Source: Myxococcales bacterium (lineage in GTDB: Bacteria; Myxococcota_A; Polyangia; Polyangiales; Polyangiaceae). Taken from it: a DNA stretch of 64,000 bases. Positions within the stretch are counted from its first letter, which is position 1; each line of letters opens with the position of its first letter. Below, in pieces: positions 44,475 to 52,391 of this stretch. The notes under the pieces are model-generated. The model did no database searches. It saw only the letters and a list, made by a program, of their open reading frames with translations, and had not been told where the DNA came from. Where the stretch lies: assembly GCA_016720545.1 (NCBI GenBank), contig JADKKK010000001.1, forward strand, positions 496,001 through 560,000, given 5' to 3'. Made by a program: the position numbers and the translations under genes.

Positions 44475-45440
44475 TCACTGGGCGCCGGCGCCGGCGACGA
44501 GCCACGCGAGGCGATAGCGCAACGTGCCGGGCAGACCGACCCGGTGCCGGAGAAGGGCGACGGGGCGCCCGCCGAGCGCCGCCACGTCGAGGAGCGGTCC
44601 TTTCTCCGTCGCGACCCACACGTCGAGCCGATGGATGGCGCCGAGCGCGGCCGCGCGCGCCTCATCGGCCGGCGCGAGGACGCCGTGGTTGCCGAGCGCC
44701 AGGGTGATGCGGGGGGCGCTCCCGGCAGAGGCGAGCGCCTCCACGACCCGCGTCGGGCGGCCGATGGCGGTGGCGAGCCCGTAACGCAAGCCAGACAGCG
44801 CCCCGAGGTCCCAGGCCCCGCGGACGAGCTCGAGCGACTCGGCCGACGGTAGCCCGACGACCACGGTCGCGTCGGCGCGAGCGCCGAGGACCAACGCGAG
44901 CGGGCCGAGCCCCCGCGAGGGCGCGGGAGGACGCGCGAGCACCGAGAGGCTCCTCGCGCCGCGCGGCGCCGCGCGCCCACCGTCGAGCACGAGCGCACGC
45001 GCGCCTTGGGCGACGGCGAGCGCCGCCGCGTGCGCCCGACTGGGCCCAACGAACACGGTCGCGCCCTCGACGTGCGCGAGGACGCGCGCCGCGACCACCG
45101 CCTCGTCGCCCACGAGCCGCGCGGAGGTGCTCGACGACACGTGGACGGCGTCCGTGGCGGCGCCCCCGTAGCCGTGCCCGACGAGGGCGGTGGGTACGCC
45201 GAGGCTGCAGAGGTGCTCCACGCAGGCGACGGCGACCGGCGTCTTGCCGGAGCCGCCGAGCAGGGCCCCGAAGACCCCGACCGTGGGCGCGCGCACCGGC
45301 AGCGCCACGCGCCGCTGGGACCGCGCGAGCACCAGCGGCGACGTGAGCGCCTCGAGCGCGAGCCCTGCGACGCCCCCCTCGTCGAGCCACGCTTCGACCC
45401 GCCGTCGGGCGGTGCGTTCGAGGTGGGCGCGCGACGTCAC
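44475..45440 (-). CDS. lpxK: Tetraacyldisaccharide 4'-kinase (lipid A), diverged
   Basis: 321 residues, GTG start. The LpxK P-loop is GALLGGSGKTPVAV, with GHGYGG in place of the usual Ser-Arg-Gly-Tyr-Gly-Gly and VGDEAVVAARVL after it. The following acidic motif, usually Asp-Asp-Gly-(Leu/Phe)-Gln, reads VLDGGRAA, so only one Asp is kept. The C-terminal GNHGVLAPADEARA and DVWVATEKGPLLD fit the family end. It would phosphorylate the lipid A disaccharide at the 4' position at the inner membrane. Substitutions in the active site leave some doubt about activity. No other lpx gene is in the window. Confidence 0.8.
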   Translation of the reverse strand: MTSRAHLERTARRRVEAWLDEGGVAGLALEALTSPLVLARSQRRVALPVRAPTVGVFGALLGGSGKTPVAVACVEHLCSLGVPTALVGHGYGGAATDAVHVSSSTSARLVGDEAVVAARVLAHVEGATVFVGPSRAHAAALAVAQGARALVLDGGRAAPRGARSLSVLARPPAPSRGLGPLALVLGARADATVVVGLPSAESLELVRGAWDLGALSGLRYGLATAIGRPTRVVEALASAGSAPRITLALGNHGVLAPADEARAAALGAIHRLDVWVATEKGPLLDVAALGGRPVALLRHRVGLPGTLRYRLAWLVAGAGAQ

Positions 45441-45529
45441 CGCCTACCGATAGCCGACCCGGGGCCCGTGTTCCACGTGCGCCGCGGGAGCGCCGCACGC
45501 GCCGCACACGGCGGTGCTACGCTTGGCTC

Positions 45530-46228
45530 GTGGGGGCGGCCGACGACGCACGCGCGGGAGGCGCGCGGGGGTTCTACGACGCGATCGCGGGTCGGTACGA
45601 TCGCGTGTATGCTGCACGTGGACGCGAGGCGGGGGCGAGGCTCGCGGAGGTGGCGGCGTCGCTGCCGGCGCGCTCGCGGGCGCTCGTGCTCGGCGTCGGG
45701 ACGGGCCGCGAGCTCACCTCGTTGCTCGACGCGGGCCACGCCCCTACGGGCCTCGACTTCTCTCCCCGCATGCTGGAGCACGCGGGGCGACGCGCGCGGC
45801 CGGTGCCCCTCGTGCTCGCCGATTTCTGGCAGCCGCTCCCGTTCCCGTCGGGCGCGTTCGACGCATGCGTCGCGCTCCACGGCACGCTCGCACACCCGCC
45901 GAGCAAGGGAGCCATCGCCTCGCTCGCCGCTGAGCTGGCTCGCGTGCTGCGCCCCGGCGGGGTGCTGGTGATCGAGGCGCCGAGCCCCTCGTGGGACGCC
46001 GGCGGGGCCCCAGGCGAGGCCGACGACGACGGGCGGGCGGTCGCGCGCTTGGACGCCGAACACTCGGTGGCGGAGGACCGCGTCGCGAACGTGGCCGTGC
46101 CCTTCATGACGCTCGCCGCGACGAGCTGGGAGGCCCTCCTCGCGCCGTCGTTCCGCGCACGAGCCACCGACGACGGGCGCGAGATCCGAGTGATCGCGAG
46201 CGCGGTGGCGCCTAAGCCGGGCGCTTGA
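45530..46228 (+). CDS. Class I SAM-dependent methyltransferase
   Basis: 232 residues, GTG start. The SAM-binding loop is ALVLGVGTGRELTSLLDAG, the acidic strand end is PTGLDFSPRML, and VLADFWQPLPFPSGAFDACV and LARVLRPGGVLVIEAP follow as in Methyltransf_11 proteins. The N-terminus FYDAIAGRYDRVY is typical of small-molecule methyltransferases of the UbiE type. The substrate is unknown. It is divergent from lpxK, and its 3' end overlaps a small convergent gene by 17 bases. Confidence 0.9.
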   Translation: MGAADDARAGGARGFYDAIAGRYDRVYAARGREAGARLAEVAASLPARSRALVLGVGTGRELTSLLDAGHAPTGLDFSPRMLEHAGRRARPVPLVLADFWQPLPFPSGAFDACVALHGTLAHPPSKGAIASLAAELARVLRPGGVLVIEAPSPSWDAGGAPGEADDDGRAVARLDAEHSVAEDRVANVAVPFMTLAATSWEALLAPSFRARATDDGREIRVIASAVAPKPGA

Positions 46229-46388
46229 AAATGAAGTAGACCTCCTTCGAGTTCCCGCCCTTCTCGCGATCGAAGCTCGAGACCAACTCCCAGCCGTCGG
46301 CCCCCAGGGCGTTGAGGCGGCCCTCGAACTCCAGCTTCTCGATGTCGAGGACATCCATGGTGAGGCGCCGATAGGTCCAGATCGTCAT
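46212..46388 (-). CDS. DUF4177 small protein
   Basis: 58 residues. The frame from the ATG at 46388 reads MTIWTYRRLTMDVLDIEKLE, then GRLNALGADGWELVSSFDRE and KEVYFIFKRPA before TAG. The pattern 'W-x-Y-x-x-x' ... 'LN-x-LG-x-x-GWELV' ... 'hFKR' is diagnostic of the DUF4177 family of single-domain alpha/beta proteins. GAGGG lies just upstream of the start. The function of the family is unknown. It is convergent with the methyltransferase gene. Confidence 0.85.
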   Translation of the reverse strand: MTIWTYRRLTMDVLDIEKLEFEGRLNALGADGWELVSSFDREKGGNSKEVYFIFKRPA

Positions 46389-46516
46389 CCCTCGAGGGTA
46401 GCCAAGAATGGCGGGAGGGTCGAGGGCCCTTCAACGCGCGCGAGGTGCGAGCACGCTCGACGTCGCGCGAACGTCCGCGCGGCGCGTGTGCGCCTGCGAG
46501 TGCTACGTTCGCTGGC

Positions 46517-47899
46517 GTGAAGGCACGTCGATTCCCGTGGAGCTTCTTGGTGCGGTCGCTCTCCCTCGCGGGCGCCATCTCGCTCTCCGCCTTCCCGTCC
46601 GGGGCGCGCGCCAACGGGAGGTTCCCCGCCACGAACGCCATCGTCGTTGCGCCGCGCGACCCGTCGTTTCTCGTGCTCCGCGCGACGTATGGCGTGCTCT
46701 TCTCGCGCGACGCGGGGAAGACGTGGGACTGGGTGTGCGAGCAGAGCCTCGGCTACTCGGGCATCGAGGATCCTCCCATCGCGCTCACCGAGCGCCCGGT
46801 GGTCGTGGGCGCGATGTTCGGCGGCCTGGCGGTGTCCGACGACCAGGGCTGCTCGTTCGCGCTCCGCAAGGGGCCGCTCGACAAGCGCGTGATGAACGAC
46901 GTCACCGTCGCGCGCGGTCGCCCCCGCGAGGTCCTCGCGCTCTCCTCGAGCTACGCCGGCAGGGGCGACGCGGGCGGCGACGCCGGCGGGAACCTCTACA
47001 CGTCCACGCTGTTCGTCAGCAAAGACGAGGGGCTCACGTTCGCCTCCACCGGCGCTACGCTCGACCCCACGGTGCTCCTCGAGACCGTCGAGGCGACGGA
47101 GAGCGATCCGTCGCGGGTGTACCTCAGCGGAGCGCGAGAGGGCGCCTCCGGCATCGAGGGTGTGCTGCTCATGTCGGTGGACGGCGGCGCCACCTTCACC
47201 GAGCGCCGGGTCCCGCTGGTCGCCGGGGAGCGCGCGGTGTTCATCGGAGCGGTCGATCCGAAGGACCCCGATCGGCTCTACGTGCGCCTCTCGGGCGGCC
47301 CCGACTTGGCCCGAGGGAGGCTGCTCGTCTCCGACGACGGCGGGAAGGCCTTCCGCGAGGTCTGGGCGTCCGACGGCCCGCTCACCGGCCTCGCGCTCTC
47401 GCCCGACGGCGCGCGCGTGTACGCCGGGAGCGTCAAGGACGGGCTCGTCGTGGCGGACCGCGGCACGCTCGCCTTCGAGGCGCGCGCGAAGGTGCAGGTG
47501 CAATGCCTCGCCACGGCCGGCGACCGGGTGTTCGCGTGCTCCAACGAGCGCAGCGGGTTCGTCGCGGGCGCGAGCTCCGACGACGGCCGCACCTTCGCGC
47601 CCCTGCTGCGCCTCGCCGGCCTGCGCGGGCAGCTCGCCTGCGGCGCGAGCTCGACGACGGCGGTCGAGTGTACGAAGAACTGGCCGCGCCTCCGGGACGA
47701 GCTCGGTATAGGCGCCGACGGCGGCGCGACGAGCCCCGCGCCGCCGTCGCCCGCGGCGCCCCCGCCGCCCGGCGACTCGGGCGGTTGCGACACGGTCGGC
47801 CGACGCGAGGTGGCGGGCACGGCGGGGGCCGGGGTCCTCGCGCTCGCCGTCGCGCTCGGCGCGCGCTGGGCTCGCCGTCGCGCGCGGCAGGCGCCGTAG
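46517..47899 (+). CDS. Exported BNR/sortilin-type beta-propeller protein with MYXO-CTERM
   Basis: 460 residues from a GTG at 46517, where KARRFPWSFLV begins a signal peptide ending at SGARA. The body shows repeated Asp-box/BNR motifs (SRDAGKTWDW, SDDQGCSF, SKDEGLTF, SVDGGATF, SDDGGKAF, SDDGRTF), which form a beta-propeller of six or more blades. The C-terminal Pro-rich linker leads to SGGCDTVGR, a 16-residue helix and ARRRARQAP, a MYXO-CTERM signal. Propellers of this kind bind ligands or polysaccharide; no hydrolase residues were identified. Confidence 0.87.
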   Translation: MKARRFPWSFLVRSLSLAGAISLSAFPSGARANGRFPATNAIVVAPRDPSFLVLRATYGVLFSRDAGKTWDWVCEQSLGYSGIEDPPIALTERPVVVGAMFGGLAVSDDQGCSFALRKGPLDKRVMNDVTVARGRPREVLALSSSYAGRGDAGGDAGGNLYTSTLFVSKDEGLTFASTGATLDPTVLLETVEATESDPSRVYLSGAREGASGIEGVLLMSVDGGATFTERRVPLVAGERAVFIGAVDPKDPDRLYVRLSGGPDLARGRLLVSDDGGKAFREVWASDGPLTGLALSPDGARVYAGSVKDGLVVADRGTLAFEARAKVQVQCLATAGDRVFACSNERSGFVAGASSDDGRTFAPLLRLAGLRGQLACGASSTTAVECTKNWPRLRDELGIGADGGATSPAPPSPAAPPPPGDSGGCDTVGRREVAGTAGAGVLALAVALGARWARRRARQAP

Positions 47900-47970
47900 C
47901 CCAAACGGCGCGCGCATCGTGCACAGTGGCGCATCGTGCCCGGGCAGGGCGCGCCCCTCGTGGCGCGCCT

Positions 47971-48537
47971 TCAGCGTCGGCGGCGCCGAAGAAACGTCTC
48001 CAGCGCGCTGACCACGAGCGCGTGCCGGATGACCCCCTCGTCGAGGAGCGCGGGGACGTCGGCGAGATCGACGAGGACGACCTCGAGCTCCTCGAGCTCG
48101 TCGAACTGCTGCGCCCCGGAGGGCACCGCGCCGTGCGCCACGAACGCGTGGCACACGTTCCCCTGCATGGCCGGGTTGGGGAGCACGGACGTGAGCGGCT
48201 CGATCGACGCGGCCTCGTACCCCGACTCCTCGCGGAGCTCGCGCACGGCGGCCTCGAGGGGGGTCTCGCCGGGGTCGATGACGCCACCTGGGACCTCGAG
48301 GCTCATCGCGCCGGTGCCGAAGCGGTACTGCCAAACGAGGACGAGCTGGTCTTCGGGCGTGATGGCGATCACGTTGCACCAGTCGTTCATGCGGAAGGTG
48401 TTCACGTTCATGCGCGGCTGGCCCGCGCCGTCGACGATCGCGTGGCGCTCGACGCCGAACACGCGGTACTCCGCCACGAGCTCCGTGCGGACGCGCGACC
48501 AGGGAGCGATGGTGGGGCCCTTGACTCGCGGGTGCAT
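47971..48537 (-). CDS. Nudix hydrolase (ADP-ribose pyrophosphatase-like)
   Basis: 188 residues from the ATG at 48537. The Nudix box is complete: GGVIDPGETPLEAAVRELREESGYE. An N-terminal beta domain before it (VFGVERHAIVDGAG, NVIAITPEDQLVLVWQYRFG) is arranged as in ADP-ribose and nucleoside-diphosphate-sugar pyrophosphatases. It cleaves a nucleoside diphosphate linked to another group, with Mg, in the cytoplasm. The C-terminal tail ends in a basic RRRRR cluster of unknown purpose. It is divergent from smpB. Confidence 0.9.
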   Translation of the reverse strand: MHPRVKGPTIAPWSRVRTELVAEYRVFGVERHAIVDGAGQPRMNVNTFRMNDWCNVIAITPEDQLVLVWQYRFGTGAMSLEVPGGVIDPGETPLEAAVRELREESGYEAASIEPLTSVLPNPAMQGNVCHAFVAHGAVPSGAQQFDELEELEVVLVDLADVPALLDEGVIRHALVVSALETFLRRRRR

Positions 48538-48589
48538 GCCGCCGCGATAGGCACTTTTTGGCCGGGGTGCAAGGTGGTACACGACGGGC

Positions 48590-49072
48590 GTGGCCAAGAC
48601 GGACAAGAACCCGGGCGAGAAGCTCGTCGTCAAGAACCGTCGCGCGACGTTCGACTACGACATCGACGACGTCTTCGAGGCGGGCATCGTACTCGTGGGC
48701 TCCGAGGTCAAATCGATGCGGGAGGGGCGCGTGGAGATCGTCGACGCGTTCGCCTCGGTCGACCGCGGCGAGGTGTGGCTGAAGCAGCTCCACATCGGGC
48801 CGTTCGAGCGCGCCGCTGCGTTCCCCCACGACATCCGACGCGCGCGAAAGCTGCTGCTCCACAAAAACGAGATCGTGCGAATCGAGCGCGCGCTCACGCG
48901 CGAGGGCTACACCCTCATCCCGCTCCGGCTCTACCTCAAGGAGGGACGGGTCAAGGTGGAGGTGGGCCTCGCGCGAGGCAAGAAGCTCCACGACAAGCGC
49001 GCCGACATGGCGAAGAAGACCGCCGACCGCGAGGCGCGGGCGGCCATCGGCCGCGGGAGGAAGGGCGCATGA
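48590..49072 (+). CDS. smpB: SsrA-binding protein SmpB
   Basis: 160 residues, GTG start. Conserved blocks: VVKNRRATFDYDIDDVFEAG, LVGSEVKSMREGRV, the central LHIGPFE and LLLHKNEI, and the basic C-terminal tail after GLARGKKLHDKR that enters the ribosome A site. SmpB carries tmRNA to stalled ribosomes for trans-translation. No tmRNA gene was recognised in the window. The stop overlaps the start of the next small gene by ATGA. Confidence 0.96.
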   Translation: MAKTDKNPGEKLVVKNRRATFDYDIDDVFEAGIVLVGSEVKSMREGRVEIVDAFASVDRGEVWLKQLHIGPFERAAAFPHDIRRARKLLLHKNEIVRIERALTREGYTLIPLRLYLKEGRVKVEVGLARGKKLHDKRADMAKKTADREARAAIGRGRKGA

Positions 49073-49398
49073 GCGAAGACACGGGCGCGGCGGCCACCTC
49101 GACCGACCCCACCGCTTCCTCGTGGCACCTCGCGTGGAGCCGCGGCGGCTTCGCGCGGTTCGTGAAGGTGTCCGACACGGCCCTCACGCTCTCGTCGACC
49201 GTGCCCTCGCCGCCCGGCTCGCGCATCGACGCGACCTTCGTCGACGCTCCCCAGCTCGGCTTCCGCGTGAAGATCCACGCCTCGCGGCGCCAGCCCGACG
49301 GCACGTTCGTCCTCGAGGGGCGCCCGATCGATCTCACCCGCGAGGTGCGCGCCCACGCGCTCGCGCTGATGGCGGCCCCGCCCCCCGCGGCGGGCTAA
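49069..49398 (+). CDS. Small PilZ-like protein coupled to smpB
   Basis: 109 residues. After a disordered Thr/Ala/Ser-rich N-terminus, the core is strand-rich (GFARFVKVSDTALTLSSTV, SRIDATFVDAPQLGFRVKI, TFVLEGRPIDLTREVR), like a compact PilZ barrel. The RxxxR and D/NxSxxG cyclic-di-GMP ligands of true PilZ domains are not evident. It overlaps smpB by 4 bases. The family is uncertain, but the gene is likely real given the coupling and codon use. Confidence 0.6.
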   Translation: MSEDTGAAATSTDPTASSWHLAWSRGGFARFVKVSDTALTLSSTVPSPPGSRIDATFVDAPQLGFRVKIHASRRQPDGTFVLEGRPIDLTREVRAHALALMAAPPPAAG

Positions 49399-49436
49399 TC
49401 CGCGCGCGCCCCGACTCCAGGGGCGTGACCGCAGGT

Positions 49437-50273
49437 TCAGTCGCCGTCGAGCGCCATGGTCTTGTGGTCGCCGACCTGGATGGCGGAGAGGTCGGAGACG
49501 TTGGACAGCTCGCTCCAGAGGCCCCACGCGCGGACCGTCCGCTCGAGGTACACGACGCGCTCCGCGCAGCGCGCGATGGCCTGAAGGTTGTGCGTCACCA
49601 ACACGGCGGCCATGGTCTCGCTGGCGCTGATCTCCGCCATCAGATCGACGATGGCGGCGCGGCCGCCCACGTCGACGCCCGCGGTAGGCTCGTCCAAGAT
49701 GAGGAGCGCCGGCTTGGTCACGAGCGCACGCGCGAGGAACACGCGCTGGGTCTCGCCGCCCGACAGATCGCGCATGGAGGCGCCCGCGAGGCGGGCCGCG
49801 CCGCAGCGCTCGAGGGCAGCCATGGCCACGTCGCGTTCGTGCCTGCGAATGACGAGCGGCCACCGCCCTCGGAGGTTGGCGACCACGACGTCGAGGGGAG
49901 TGGCGGGGAAATCGCGATCGAACGCCTTGCGCTGGGGCACGTACCCCACCTTGGCCCGGCCCTCGGCGACCGGGAGCCCGGCGATGCGGATCGAACCCTT
50001 GGTGGGCGTGAGCAAGCCGAGCACGCACTTGAGCAGGGTGCTCTTGCCGGCGCCGTTCGGGCCGGAGAGGCAGAGGAACTCGCCCACGGGTACGTGGAAG
50101 GTGACGTCCTCGAGCACCGCGCGCTTGCCGAACGACACGCTCACGCCTCGCACGTCGAGCGCGCGGGGCCCCTCGTCGGGCGGACGCGTGCCGTGAAACG
50201 TCGTGGGCTCGAGCCGCCGCGAGGCGGGCCCACGAGGGCGGTCCGAGAGCGACGAGGGCGGTCCCGCGCTCAC
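49437..50273 (-). CDS. znuC: Zinc/manganese ABC transporter, ATPase subunit
   Basis: 278 residues from a GTG overlapping the znuA stop (GTGA). Walker A is SGPNGAGKSTLLK, the Q-loop VGYVPQRKAF, the signature DLSGGETQRV, Walker B LLILDEPTAGVD and the H-loop LVTHNL. The last 40 residues are family-specific. It powers metal import with ZnuA and a permease. The ZnuB permease gene is not adjacent: the next gene to the left is on the other strand. The N-terminal 30 residues are Pro/Arg-rich and unlikely to be structured. Confidence 0.93.
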   Translation of the reverse strand: MSAGPPSSLSDRPRGPASRRLEPTTFHGTRPPDEGPRALDVRGVSVSFGKRAVLEDVTFHVPVGEFLCLSGPNGAGKSTLLKCVLGLLTPTKGSIRIAGLPVAEGRAKVGYVPQRKAFDRDFPATPLDVVVANLRGRWPLVIRRHERDVAMAALERCGAARLAGASMRDLSGGETQRVFLARALVTKPALLILDEPTAGVDVGGRAAIVDLMAEISASETMAAVLVTHNLQAIARCAERVVYLERTVRAWGLWSELSNVSDLSAIQVGDHKTMALDGD

Positions 50274-51244
50274 TTCTGATACTTCTCGAGCTGCGCCACG
50301 TTGAAGCGGAGGGTCTTCTCGTAGCTGTCGGTCTCGGCGCCGCCGCCCACGGGGTCGAGCACCCCCAGCGGGACCTTGGCCTCGTCGGAGAGCACCTTCG
50401 CTGGCCTCGGGTCGAGCTGCGGCTCGCTGTAGAGCGCGGGCACCTGCTTGGCCTTGATGACCGTCAGCACCTTCTGCACGTAGTCGCCCGTGGGCGTCGC
50501 GCCGGGGAACGGCTCGATGACGGCCAGCACCGTGAGCCCGTAGCGTGCCGCGAAATAGCCGAAGCTGCCGTGGAAGGTGACGAAGCCCTTCTTCGGGAGC
50601 GCCTTCGTGCGCGCCTCGAGCTCCTTGTCGAGCGCCTCGAGAGAGTCTTCGAGGGCGGAGGCGCGCTGGCGGTACGCGACGGCGTGCGCGGCGTCGAGCT
50701 TGGCGATCTCCTCGGCGAACGCGCGCACGATGAGGCGCGCGTTCTGCGGGTCGAGCCAAACGTGGGGATCGAGCGCGCCCTTCTCGTGGTCGTGATCGTC
50801 GTCGTCGTCCTTCCCGCCGTGTTTCTCGCCATGATGGTGAGCCTCTTCCTCGCCGATCGCCTCGAGCTCGACCTTGCGGGTGGGCACGCGATCGCCCACG
50901 CGGAGGAGCTTGGCCTTCGGCGCGGCGTCCTTCATGAGGCGCTCCATCCACGGGTCGAGCCCGAGGCCCACCATCACGCCGAGGCTCGACTTGGCGACCT
51001 CCTCCACGTCGTGAGGCGTGGGGTCGAACGTGTGCTCGTTCTTGCCCGGAGGGAGGAGCAGCGAGACGTCGGCGTCGGGCCCCGCGACCCGCTTCACGAG
51101 GTCGTACACGGGGTAAATCGACACCGCGACGCGGGTCTTTCCCGCGGGTCCCCCGCCGCAGCTCTTGCAGCCGGAGAGCGTGAGGGAGCACACGGCCGCG
51201 AGCGCGAGGAGCAACGTGAGCGCGGGGCGAGCGAGGCGGTGCAT
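50270..51244 (-). CDS. znuA: Zinc-binding lipoprotein of the ABC importer
   Basis: 324 residues from the ATG at 51244. A lipoprotein signal (LLLALAAVCSLTLSGC) is followed by KTRVAVSIYPVYDLVKRVAG. Metal ligands of cluster A-I proteins are recognisable: the His in NEHTFDPTPHD, the His in LDPHVWLDP, FVTFHGSFGYFA and SEPQLDPR. The flexible metal-collecting loop (about 143-168) is rich in His and Asp (HHHGEKHGGKDDDDDHDHE), typical of zinc rather than manganese transporters. It captures Zn in the periplasm. znuC is translationally coupled downstream. Confidence 0.94.
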   Translation of the reverse strand: MHRLARPALTLLLALAAVCSLTLSGCKSCGGGPAGKTRVAVSIYPVYDLVKRVAGPDADVSLLLPPGKNEHTFDPTPHDVEEVAKSSLGVMVGLGLDPWMERLMKDAAPKAKLLRVGDRVPTRKVELEAIGEEEAHHHGEKHGGKDDDDDHDHEKGALDPHVWLDPQNARLIVRAFAEEIAKLDAAHAVAYRQRASALEDSLEALDKELEARTKALPKKGFVTFHGSFGYFAARYGLTVLAVIEPFPGATPTGDYVQKVLTVIKAKQVPALYSEPQLDPRPAKVLSDEAKVPLGVLDPVGGGAETDSYEKTLRFNVAQLEKYQK

Positions 51245-51349
51245 GAGGGCAGAGCCTATGCCACGGCGCCCGCGCTGGGCAGGGGGAACGCGCACCATCC
51301 GGCGCGGCGCCCACGCGCGGGGATGTGATACCCTCGTCGTTCGGGGTCT

Positions 51350-52390
51350 ATGCTCGACTACGAGATACGCGGCGCGCTGCCCTCCGACGAGGAGCAAATC
51401 CTCTCGGTCGCGCGCCACCTGAATACAGTCAACTTACCTGACGACAGGGAAGGGGTGCGGCTCATTCTGGACGCCGCGCACAAGAGCTTCACGGGCGCCA
51501 CGAAGGACCCGAAGCGCCGCGAGTACGTCTTCGTGCTGGTGGACAAGACCCAAGACAAGATCATCGGCACCTCGATGATCTTCGGGCAGCTCGGGCGCCG
51601 CGAAGCGCCGTACATCTACCTCGACGTGATCGACGAGGAGCGGTACTCGCAGACCCTCGACAAGCACTTCAAGCACACGACGCTCTCCATCGGCTACTCG
51701 TACGACGGACCCACCGAGATCGGCGGGCTCGTGCTGCTCCCCGACTACCGGCGGGTGCCCGAGCGCCTCGGACAGTTCGTGTCGTACGTGCGCTTCTTGT
51801 TCATCAAAATGCACCGTGAGCTCTTCCGCGACGAGCTCCTCGCCGAGCTTCTCCCTCCCCTCGAGAAGGACGGCACGTCGCATCTGTGGGAGGCGCTCGG
51901 CCGGCACTTCACCGACATGACCTACGCCGACGCCGACCGACTCTCGAAGCGCAACAAGGAGTTCATCCGTGCGCTGTTCCCCGAGGGCACGCTGTACGCT
52001 TCGCTCCTGCCCAAGCTCGCGCAGGAGGTCATCGGGAAGGTGGGCGCGCAGACCCGCGGCGTCGAGAAGATGCTGCGGCGCATCGGATTTCGGTACGCCG
52101 AGCGGGTCGACCCGTTCGACGGTGGCCCCCATTTCACGGCCCTCACCGACGAGGTGACGCTCGTGCAGCGCACCGAAAAATCCCGCATTTCGAGGCTCGT
52201 ACCGGCGAGCGAGCCCACGAAGACGCGCGCCCTCGTCGCGCGTCACCTGGAGTCGGCGCCGTACTTCCGCGCGGTGCTCTCGCCGGTGCGGGCGGGCCCC
52301 GGCGACGAGGAGTGCGAGATCGGGGCGCTCGCCGCCGAGCACCTGGAGCTCGCCGTGGGCGACGACGCGTGGGTGCTGCCCCTCGACTGA
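51350..52390 (+). CDS. Arginine N-succinyltransferase (AstA)-family protein
   Basis: 346 residues from the ATG at 51350. The AstA fold, a double GNAT-like acyltransferase, is indicated by YEIRGALPSDEEQILSVARH, EYVFVLVDKTQDKIIGTSMI, GLVLLPDYRRVPERLGQFVS and a central PLEKDGTSHLWEALGRHFTD. The C-terminal part contains GFRYAERVDPFDGGPH as in AstA. AstA starts arginine degradation by succinylation. No other ast genes are nearby, and length and sequence leave room for a related acyl acceptor. It is followed 2 bases later by a hydrolase gene. Confidence 0.85.
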   Translation: MLDYEIRGALPSDEEQILSVARHLNTVNLPDDREGVRLILDAAHKSFTGATKDPKRREYVFVLVDKTQDKIIGTSMIFGQLGRREAPYIYLDVIDEERYSQTLDKHFKHTTLSIGYSYDGPTEIGGLVLLPDYRRVPERLGQFVSYVRFLFIKMHRELFRDELLAELLPPLEKDGTSHLWEALGRHFTDMTYADADRLSKRNKEFIRALFPEGTLYASLLPKLAQEVIGKVGAQTRGVEKMLRRIGFRYAERVDPFDGGPHFTALTDEVTLVQRTEKSRISRLVPASEPTKTRALVARHLESAPYFRAVLSPVRAGPGDEECEIGALAAEHLELAVGDDAWVLPLD

Positions 52391-52391
52391 C

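Noticed and set aside
49412..49423. gactccagggg resembling the end of the 302-bp element
   Set aside because: Only 11 bases match, the terminal CTAG is missing, and no second end is nearby.
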